Source: Amorphochlora amoebiformis (Eukaryota > Cercozoa > Chlorarachniophyceae). Taken from it: DNA of 64,000 nucleotides. Positions within the stretch are counted from its first letter, which is position 1. The number at the start of each line of letters is the position of its first letter. The stretch covers positions 992,001-1,056,000 of the forward strand of contig BAAHQB010000005.1 of assembly GCA_054601695.1 (NCBI GenBank). The letters are read 5' to 3'. Shown here one piece after another: positions 1 to 64,000 of the stretch. A model generated the notes under the pieces. The model did not search any database. It saw only the letters and a list, made by a program, of their open reading frames with translations, and was not told the DNA's origin. The position numbers and the translations under genes are program-made.

Positions 1-112
1 TGTATGTACGTATTTATTATTACATACATGATAATGTACATACGACATGTATATGTATATATATATATACATATATATATTATTACATACATGATAATAT
101 ACATACGACATG

Positions 113-150
<38 letters not shown>

Positions 151-308
151 ATATATATAATTTATATATAATTTATATATACATTATATCATGTATATGT
201 GTTGTGTAAGTAAGAAAACAAAATTTTGTTTATATCTAAATATATATATATATATATATATTATATGTATATAAATATATGTACATATCTTAAAATGTGA
301 CACAGTAG

Positions 309-407
<99 letters not shown>

Positions 408-438
408 CTATATATATACATATATGCATATATATACA

Positions 439-498
<60 letters not shown>

Positions 499-556
499 GC
501 ATCTATATATCTTATACACACATCACAATACACATACACACATATATATGTGTATA

Positions 557-632
<76 letters not shown>

Positions 633-711
633 AATACATATAAATATATATATATATATATATGTATATATGTGTATCATTATTATAGACTGTGATTAAA
701 TTACATTTTAG
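1..711. repeat. TA-rich microsatellite block, last intron of a left-hand gene
   Basis: Almost pure (TA)n with short TATG/TACA interruptions, including a run of about 70 bases near 320-390 and another near 560-628. The block ends in a pyrimidine stretch and an AG at 710-711, which is the 3' splice site of the next exon. Tyr/Ile-only open frames here on both strands are translated repeat. Confidence 0.8.
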
Positions 712-845
712 GCTCGCCTGAGTGTTTGTTGATCCGCGGAGATGGACGGGTTGCTTTTCTAAGCATAGATTCAGAGGTTGTTCCTACAAACAGCGCTGAA
801 ATATCTGCGGCAGAGTCCAGCGGAAGCCAATCGACGAAACGCTAG
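712..845 (+). CDS. terminal exon (43 residues) of a gene entering from the left, unknown function
   Basis: After the acceptor TTACATTTTAG the phase-1 frame is open to a TAG at 843-845. It reads [18 protein letters not shown] and ends in a Ser/Ala/Glu-rich tail, [12 protein letters not shown]. Base composition is like the other exons and unlike the flanking TA repeat. There is no ATG, so it can only be the 3' end of a spliced gene whose other exons lie outside the window. I do not recognise the protein. Confidence 0.6.
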
Positions 846-2049
846 CAACTACTATGTCCGTCATTAGTTGGATCGTAAACCTCTGAAACCAGAATTCGAA
901 TATTAGGCTATTTGATCGCGATTTACATGTTGTTACAATCGAAGATATGGCCACTTAAATGTATATATCTGTACTATACATGTACATTTCATGCGAACAA
1001 ATTATTACAATGGAGAGCCAACAGCTGTACTTCACGTACGCCGTCGTACGGATGTTCGGTGATGTTTTACCCAGAATGTCACGGCTCGATTTTAGTTCTA
1101 GTAGCAGTAAATATCTTGTACAATTTATGTGCACATATTACATAGTAGTCAGGGATGCACTTAGCTCAAGTTAGCGCTATAAGCTGCGTTAACCTTGAAT
1201 TCGAATGTATGTGGGCGGAACGCCGGCGCATGCGCATACAGATGTGAGCACGGTGAGCACGAAAGTGAACGTAAGTGGGTGCTATTACTAGTTTAATTAG
1301 TATCACGGTACGTACTTTCACACATGAACAACGTACATCTAGCACATTAGGTTCAGTATTATATCATATCTTTGTATACAAGGGATCCATGTTGTATCAC
1401 TAGTATTACTGATATTACAATTAACTAGATTAACAATTTACCATACGCATCCGAGTGCATTTTCGTTCGTACGTAAATACGTAACATACTTTGTGCGTAT
1501 ACGTACGTACGCATGATGTGCTAGTTAGTATCTAGAGATATAGGTAAAAGGTTTAGATTGTCGCATGCACATTCGTCGATGCAGGGGTATACGTCTAGTA
1601 CGTACACGAACTACTAGAACTAGACGGACGTGTTGAATCGTGCGCAGGTGTCCGCAACACCGCGTATACTACTAGACTAGTCTAGCAGTTGGGTAATACT
1701 TGATACGCACCAACAATCAAGTCTATCCCCCAGCCGCTGTCTAAATGTAGCTCTAGCTGCTACATACAAACTAGACAAACTAGATATAAGCAAACTTGTA
1801 TGACCCTAGTACACAGTGTTGCCGGCGAGCCAGATCTACTAGATCCCTAGGATCCAGTCCAGCTAGTCTGTAGTACGGCGCATCAATTTAACATGCTACG
1901 TAAAAAGACGTACGGTATTATGTACTCGTCATAGCCTTAATAAATTGAAGGATATTTATTGCCCAGAACTTAATCGAAGCTGTGCTAGTTTTGGAACTTA
2001 GCGCAATGTACACGTGCGTCGCAAGTGTCTCGACAAGACGAGGGCGCTT
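846..2049. other. convergent intergenic region
   Basis: About 1.2 kb of ordinary-complexity DNA between the stop codons of two converging genes. It is rich in CTAG and ACGT words. I saw no exon with good splice sites on either strand. It presumably holds the 3' UTRs and polyadenylation signals of both genes. Confidence 0.5.
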
Positions 2050-35262
<33,213 letters not shown>

Positions 35263-35353
35263 CCGGACCGACCCTTTTCATGTGAATCCAAACCCGCAAA
35301 ATTTTTTTCCAAACCATATCTTTCGCGCCGTTCTTGTTGACCCCCCGGTGACC
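35263..35353. promoter_or_regulatory. bidirectional start-to-start spacer (91 bp)
   Basis: The two large genes diverge from here with start codons 91 bp apart. The spacer is ordinary in composition, with a run of seven Ts and a CCCCCC run, and no obvious TATA box. Both 5' UTRs and any shared promoter must lie within it or overlap the other gene. Confidence 0.55.
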
Positions 35354-58125
<22,772 letters not shown>

Positions 58126-58689
58126 TAGCTTTTAGAATCGGACAGTACCTAGGAACCTATCTCTAGATCTCTAGATCTATAATATCGTCGAGATCATTAT
58201 CACTCTTCCATCCACTGTTGTCTAGACTGTGTTACGGTGAAATCAGAAATATATGAATGATTATAAATGAACTTATCCGGACGAATTTGATTGAAACCTG
58301 TAGCGATCAGACATATATCAACTACTAGCTAGATCAAGTGAACATATAGTAGATATACTCTAGATACCTACTAGAGATACTGTAGGTCCTGTCTCCCTTA
58401 CAATAGTCTTCTCTAACTACTATAATCTAGGTAATAAACATGAAGATATCTATCGTTAAGTTATCATGCCCAGACCACGCCGAACTTCATTAATGATTTA
58501 TCAACGATAATTATAATGGGGATCTAGATGCAGTGCATACTGCATATCAGGCGTCAGGTAGAATAAATCTGTAATCATATTTTGAGATTCAGACAGTTGT
58601 CACATCAAGCTGCATCCGGCAGATTTCTGAGATATGTTGATTATGAGTTGTATGGTGTGAGTATGGAGGAAACATAATAGGTGCATAAC
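58126..58689. other. convergent 3' region of the formin and the right-hand gene
   Basis: Ordinary-complexity sequence rich in CTAG/AGATCT words. It should hold both 3' UTRs and the last exon of the right-hand gene. One phase-0 candidate on the minus strand starts at a TTATTACCTAG acceptor near 58431; direct read-through of exon G12 to a stop at 58600 is another. Neither is decisive. Confidence 0.4.
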
Positions 58690-58740
58690 CTCATCATCAT
58701 AGAGTTCATATTTGTCCTCGTCTTCGTCACTGTCACCGTA
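58690..58740 (-). CDS. exon G12: acidic
   Basis: Acceptor ATTACGATCAG, donor GTTATG. Phase 0 both sides: [17 protein letters not shown]. Confidence 0.7.
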
Positions 58741-58851
58741 CTGATCGTAATAATTTAATAACAAATCTAGATATTTAAATTTATACGTACTTAAACATGA
58801 AAACACATGTTAATATATGGTACATAATTAAATATAAATATATGTACTATA

Positions 58852-58884
<33 letters not shown>

Positions 58885-60681
58885 GTAATGTAAAAAATGA
58901 ATCTACATGAAAGTGGGAGAGGAAGGCAAGGTACTGACGCTTACATACACTTATGACATGTGTACAAATATAAAACGCTTATGCGTAAACTTCTAATAAA
59001 TGCATCAATAAATTAATGCGCCGTATGCACGGAGATTGGTGTTAAAGAGCAAAGCAGGAACTTGAAAATAGAAAAAGGGATACAACCTCTTCCTCATCCT
59101 CCTCAGAGGCTTCCGCCTCCTCATCAGCGTTACCGTTCGAGTCCACCTGGCATAGTAACTCAATTACACCATGCCTCCCATACAGAGAGGATATTTGTAA
59201 ATGAGAGAGGGACAAAGAGTAGAACCTGGTTCGAAAAGGGGGGAAAGAAACAGACAGGTGGAAAAAAAAAGAGAAAACGGAAAACTGCGCAACCACCTCA
59301 TACTCATACTCATCCTCATCCTCATCACCATCCATGTCCTCATCGTCATCATCCTCATACTAATATACACAAGAAACATATTCATCTCCGATTCACAGTG
59401 CGACAGGCAAGCTTGACAAGGCTGCGTGACAAAACCTCACCTCATTCTCCATCGGAAGCGGTTCGTCCTTCCAAGTAATTCTAGACTTTTGCGCTCCCCT
59501 CGGCCCCAAACCATTTGATATTTTCGATCTGTTTTATTGGATATTAAATGTAAAACGTAAATAAAGTTTTGGTGCTGTTTCTATTTTCAATTCAAAAGCA
59601 CACGAATATATATGAATGTGTTGCATATGTACACCGATGTACACCGCATACATAAAAATATTTAATATATATACTTTAACATATACGCAAGGGTCGGTAT
59701 TTACTTTAATATAACATACAATATTATATGTGTATATTTAAATATGTATATATATATTATATATATATATATAATATATATATATATATATGTATATATA
59801 AATATATAAATGAGTATTTCTTACATATTAATTACATAAATATGCACGAACTGTATATGTATGTACATAGAAATCTGATATATATGTTTAAACATATAGA
59901 AATATACACACATACATATATGTATATATAATAGTTATATATTCTATTTACGTATATATACACATATGTAAATTACGAGGATGTTATTATGCAGGAACAT
60001 TATACACCAAAAACATACATGTAAATTCACATACACCCTCTCCCGCTTAAAGCATCAAATTCTTTAAAAAACAAGTATGATCTCACCGCTTAACCCTCCT
60101 TCCGTACACACAGATCGGATTCTCTGGATTCTTAAAAAGGACGGGTAGCTCCTTAGGCTTGATCTCAGATTTCGACTTGAACTAGTGAGTATTTATATAT
60201 TTACATTCAATTACAGCTATATATTTTTTCCACGTTCGCGTGCGCGGGTGAGAGTTTAGGCCACGGAAAGGAATTGGGGCGGCAAGGCTTAGAGTAGCGA
60301 ATGCGGGCAGGGCTAGGGGTAGACACGCTGAGGGTAAGCGCCAGTGCTAGATATAGTTGGGAGTTGGTGTGGTGGGTTTCAGGGGTAGGTAAGGTCTGAT
60401 AAGATTTAGTTAAGGCTGATGGGATTTGGAATAAGGGCTGAAGTAGAAATTGAAGAGTAGGTCAGGAATAGCGCCACATATTTCACTGGTTCACTTTAGT
60501 CAACGGAACCTTAAGTTTATCGAAAGAGACACCAACATCCTCAAAATCCTCATCTGAAGGTTAGATTACATATATTTGAATTTTTGCGTCACAGAGGATA
60601 TCGTCTCCTCTGAGGGGTTAGGAGATTTATACCTGCAGAATCGTTTTCAAGACCAGTGTCTGCCAAATGGTTCTCCGCCTT

Positions 60682-60713
<32 letters not shown>

Positions 60714-61604
60714 TAACATGTATATACTTTGCTAGATGTATAATTATACATGGACACGCAGATATTTCCACATCTGATATACATGTATACATACATACAT
60801 ATACATATACATATATATATATATACATATACATATAAATATATGTATGTATCTTTATATATATATATATAAATATATTTATATATACCCCCAAGGAAAA
60901 TCAGGTGTATATGGCAATCCAACCCTTATATCCCAAAATTGGTCTCGTTAATTGTGGCCTGGCAATGTTGTCAGGAGAGTTCCTATGATGACCACTAAAA
61001 TGGTCAGAGGAACCTCGTTTATTTCTGCAGCCGGCGGGGGGAAGATATCGTTAAAAAACCCTATAAAAAAGAAGGATGAACGGCATCCATCACGTGCTTG
61101 CCAACCCTGGTGTCAGGACATTGTACACGTGGTCACTCCTTACACTAGGTAAGTAATAATGAGATGAGCGGCAATTCATCTCATCCAAAACATTATTTTG
61201 CAAAGCAATCAATCCTTGACAGTGAATAAATTCCTGCTGTGCCTCGCGTGATTGATATCACAGCTATGATTAAAGAATAGGCTACTGCATCCATCTATAT
61301 ATATACATATATATATATATATATAATGTTAACACTCTCCCTTTCGGCTCACTAACCCCTTCTCGTCCAGCTCTTACTTTCTCTCTTTCTCTCTCAATTA
61401 AAAGGAACGCTATTTATACGCATAAATATGTTTAAATATGTACATACATACTACATATATATATATATATATATATAAAGATATATAAATAAATATATAT
61501 ATACATATATATATATATATGTACATACTACCTACATATAAACATATATATATATATATATATGTACATACATACTACATACATATACACATATATACAT
61601 ATAT

Positions 61605-61653
<49 letters not shown>

Positions 61654-61730
61654 CAGATACACATTACACAAACACGTATACATATATATATATATATATA
61701 AATGTATAATATGTACACATATATTTATAC

Positions 61731-61786
<56 letters not shown>

Positions 61787-61986
61787 CATATCATATGTAC
61801 CTGCTTTGCAAGCTTAGTTTTCTCAACGGCTACACATTGGGGAGAAGTGTAGTCAATCGGTACTTCGGCGTCATTAAAGTATTTCTGAATTTGTTTTTTG
61901 AGAAGATACATAAAAGTGAGTAATTCATTCGGGTTGATATGTGATTGGTAAAATATTTTAGTGTAATATACTTGTATGCATTGAAT

Positions 61987-62017
<31 letters not shown>

Positions 62018-62458
62018 GTTAGATACATAAAAGTGAGTAATTTATTCGGGTTGATATGTGATTGGTAAAATATTTTAGTGTAATATACTTGTATGCATTG
62101 AATTATATATACATACATATGTATATATATATGTTTATAATATAACTCAAATATGTATGCACAATTATGCATATATTTTGAGTATTTATGCTCATAAATA
62201 CACCCTCACACAGTATATACTTATTTAAATACACTTTGCAAGTTATCCATATCCTATATATCTAATACATATAATATGTATGAAAATATATAATATATAT
62301 ATATATATAGATACATCTATACATATACCTGGTATAAATCCTTGGGAATCACCCTTTGAACGCTCTCCTTTGTAACGATCTCCTCCTATACAATGATATA
62401 TAAATGTACATCAAATGCGGATACATACAACCATACGTATATATTTATACATACACAC

Positions 62459-62500
<42 letters not shown>

Positions 62501-63043
62501 GTAAAGATATATATACATATATATATTTATTTTTACATATATATATATATATATATTTATATATAAATATATATATAATATATATATATATATACATGAT
62601 ATATATGTGTATTTGTAAATGTGTGTACATAAGTGTATATATCCATACATAATACGTTAATATATCTCGCCTAATCATATATATATATATATATTATATA
62701 TTTACAGATATAGCTAAAGAGGCAATGACGAGTATCTATGCGCACACCCATGCAATTTGAAACTGTTTGTATATATACATATGGATATACATTCAAATAT
62801 AACATATACATATTATATATATAATATATATATATATATATACATACATATATATATATATATGTATCCCCATATGTATATATATGTGTATATATGTATA
62901 TATATATATATATATAATATGTATACATAAATGTGTGTATACATATATATATATATATATATATATGTACTTTTATTTATTCATTTACATATATATATAT
63001 ATATATATTGATGTATATATATATGAATATATCTATATATATA

Positions 63044-63085
<42 letters not shown>

Positions 63086-63203
63086 CTACCCTCTCACGCC
63101 CCTGAGAGTCTACTACTTTCCGCCAAACGCCGTCTTCATCTTGGAAAAATGTTTCTTCAAATGCCCGTTTTTCGTCCAATGCCTTAAATTGAACCAGCTG
63201 ACG

Positions 63204-63237
<34 letters not shown>

Positions 63238-63372
63238 CACATATATATATATATATGTGTATATATATATATTTATATATGTATATTTAAATACGTAAAT
63301 ATCTTTGTATTATTAAATGTAAATGTTTGCATATATGTATACACACATACATGTGTACATACATAAATATTG

Positions 63373-63424
<52 letters not shown>

Positions 63425-63564
63425 TAACATATATGTATATATCTCTACATACCACTAAATACATTTACCGCCATTTATATGCATATTTCTACAAGTAGAT
63501 ATACACACAAATATAGCATCTATACAGAGATATATATGCATGTATATTTATTATATGAATATGT

Positions 63565-63612
<48 letters not shown>

Positions 63613-63775
63613 TATAAAGTTATGCACACATTCTTGAATGTATAAATATATACCTACACATTTTTATTCATTTGTCTACCATCTAACAATCTTCCCCTGT
63701 GTGCATTTACATATATATATATATATATTATATATATATATATACATATATGTATAGTTGTTGTGAGTATGTATT

Positions 63776-63824
<49 letters not shown>

Positions 63825-63963
63825 GAATTACATTATGAGCATAAGAAAGTAAACGTTGCAATTTAGTTTTTGTCTGGTTAAAGTTAGGCAGACACCTTAG
63901 CAGCGATACTCTTTACCTCCGATTGCATAGGTCGCAATACAGGTTTTTTCTCGCCCGCCGGGA
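58690..63963 (-). CDS. unrecognised gene with acidic C-terminal region (partial)
   Basis: Gene-level entry; exons G1-G12 on the minus strand. G2 to G12 join in one frame (almost all junctions phase 0), giving about 252 residues. The start lies beyond the right edge or before G1, and the last exon is not certain. The upstream half is a charged soluble protein; G7 onward becomes acidic; G10-G12 are almost entirely Asp/Glu/Tyr. No membrane segment in the placed exons. I do not recognise the family; acidic tails of this kind occur in chromatin and ribosome-assembly factors, which is only a suggestion. Confidence 0.55.
59087..59146 (-). CDS. exon G11: acidic
   Basis: Acceptor TTACTATGCCAG, donor GTTGTA. 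Phase 0 both sides: [20 protein letters not shown]. Confidence 0.75.
59297..59359 (-). CDS. exon G10: acidic
   Basis: Acceptor TGTATATTAG, donor GTGGTT. Phase 0 both sides; 21 residues, [20 protein letters not shown] then E. Confidence 0.75.
59441..59485 (-). CDS. exon G9
   Basis: Acceptor GGGAGCGCAAAAG, donor GTGAGG. Phase 0 both sides: [15 protein letters not shown]. Confidence 0.65.
59486..60094. other. intron, nothing recognised
   Basis: Mixed TA-rich and ordinary sequence between exons G8 and G9; no further exon in phase was found. Confidence 0.4.
60095..60181 (-). CDS. exon G8
   Basis: Acceptor AATACTCACTAG, donor GTTAAG. Phase 0 both sides: [20 protein letters not shown] then NPICVYGRR. 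Confidence 0.8.
60200..60490. other. GC-richer intron with TAGGG-like words
   Basis: About 290 bases with GGGCTAGGGG, GAGGGTAAGC and GTAGGTAAGG words, resembling the degenerate telomere-like stretches elsewhere; no exon called. Confidence 0.4.
60495..60553 (-). CDS. exon G7
   Basis: Acceptor TAATCTAACCTTCAG, donor GTGAAC. Phase 1 in, phase 0 out: [19 protein letters not shown]. Confidence 0.8.
60633..60678 (-). CDS. exon G6
   Basis: Acceptor TATATAAAG, donor GTATAA. Phase 0 in, phase 1 out: [15 protein letters not shown]; joins G7 as [13 protein letters not shown]. Confidence 0.75.
60895..61143. other. intron island with competing frames on both strands
   Basis: Minus strand: strong acceptor TTCTTTTTTATAG followed by [20 protein letters not shown] and [13 protein letters not shown]. 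Plus strand: acceptor TTTATTTCTGCAG, then [20 protein letters not shown], with a consensus donor GTAAGT at 61149. Neither joins the called exons in phase. Confidence 0.4.
61144..61236 (-). CDS. exon G5
   Basis: Acceptor GCGAGGCACAG, donor GTAAGG. Phase 0 both sides; 31 residues: [20 protein letters not shown] then [11 protein letters not shown]. The frame stays open a further 17 codons past the donor. Confidence 0.65.
61801..61884 (-). CDS. exon G4
   Basis: Acceptor ACAAATTCAG, donor GTACAT. Phase 0 both sides: [20 protein letters not shown] then EKTKLAKQ. Confidence 0.85.
61903..62118. repeat. tandem duplication, about 118 bp unit, two copies
   Basis: AGATACATAAAAGTGAGTAA ... TGTATGCATTGAATTATATA occurs at about 61904 and 62021 with one or two differences, directly upstream (sense) of exon G4. 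Confidence 0.9.
62329..62385 (-). CDS. exon G3
   Basis: Acceptor ATCATTGTATAG, donor GTATAT. Phase 0 both sides: [19 protein letters not shown]. Confidence 0.8.
63090..63197 (-). CDS. exon G2
   Basis: Acceptor TATACGTCAG, donor GTAGTA. Phase 0 both sides: [36 protein letters not shown]. Confidence 0.85.
63917..63963 (-). CDS. candidate exon G1
   Basis: Acceptor CATATCTTAAG, donor GTAAAG. Two frames are open: [15 protein letters not shown], with a CxxC that could start a zinc finger, or [15 protein letters not shown]. Neither joins G2 directly, so at least one exon between them is missing or this one belongs to another gene. Confidence 0.45.
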
Positions 63964-64000
63964 CTTAAGATATGGATATATTATATGTATATATAATACA

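Noticed and set aside
184-633. Overlapping Tyr/Ile/His-rich open frames, repeated all over the window
   Set aside because: They are translations of (TA)n, (TACA)n and (TG)n microsatellites, open on both strands at once, and have no codon structure.
61040-61148. A plus-strand exon ([20 protein letters not shown]...) with consensus acceptor and donor
   Set aside because: It is antisense to the G4-G6 region of a well-supported minus-strand gene, and no partner exons on + were found nearby.

Overview
The window is nuclear DNA from a eukaryotic microbe. Coding sequence is cut into very short exons (7 to about 345 bases, one terminal exon of about 680) with ordinary GT-AG introns, and most introns are filled with (TA)n, (TG)n and related microsatellites. 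Nearly all of the long Tyr/Ile-rich open frames are translated microsatellite. I rebuilt the genes by reading splice junctions and requiring the reading frame to carry across every junction. Many exons found this way have no ATG and are too short to stand out as open frames.

Layout, left to right: (1) bases 712-845 (+): the last exon of a gene that enters from the left. (2) bases 35262 down to 2050 (-): one very large gene of about 46 exons, for a secreted-then-membrane protein. It has a signal peptide, a long glycine-rich beta-type ectodomain built from GGGxGGxI-like repeats, a cysteine-rich region of CxxC...PxG modules (GCC2/GCC3, ephrin-receptor-like), one membrane segment, a soluble middle region and four C-terminal membrane segments. 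The architecture recalls the alveolate cysteine-repeat modular proteins (CRMPs). (3) bases 35354-58125 (+): a 34-exon formin of 1037 predicted residues. It has an N-terminal membrane anchor, a Ser/Pro/Glu-rich linker, an FH1 proline region in one exon and a complete FH2 domain over 16 exons. (4) bases 63963 down to 58690 (-): a gene entering from the right, not recognised, with exons mostly in phase 0 and a very acidic C-terminal part.

Genes 2 and 3 are head to head with only 91 bp between their start codons. Genes 1/2 and 3/4 converge. One protein looks like a surface or secretory-system receptor and the other like a membrane-tethered actin nucleator; a shared promoter would allow co-expression, but a joint role is inference.

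Organism: the CRMP-like architecture suggests an alveolate or another SAR-group protist. Degenerate TTAGGG-type arrays are present, but I cannot name a genus. No tRNA, rRNA, CRISPR, transposase or bacterial gene was seen. Regions not covered by an exon are introns or short intergenic spacers dominated by microsatellites; the exceptions are listed. The least certain part is 8.8-12.2 kb, where the large minus-strand gene could not be joined in frame.
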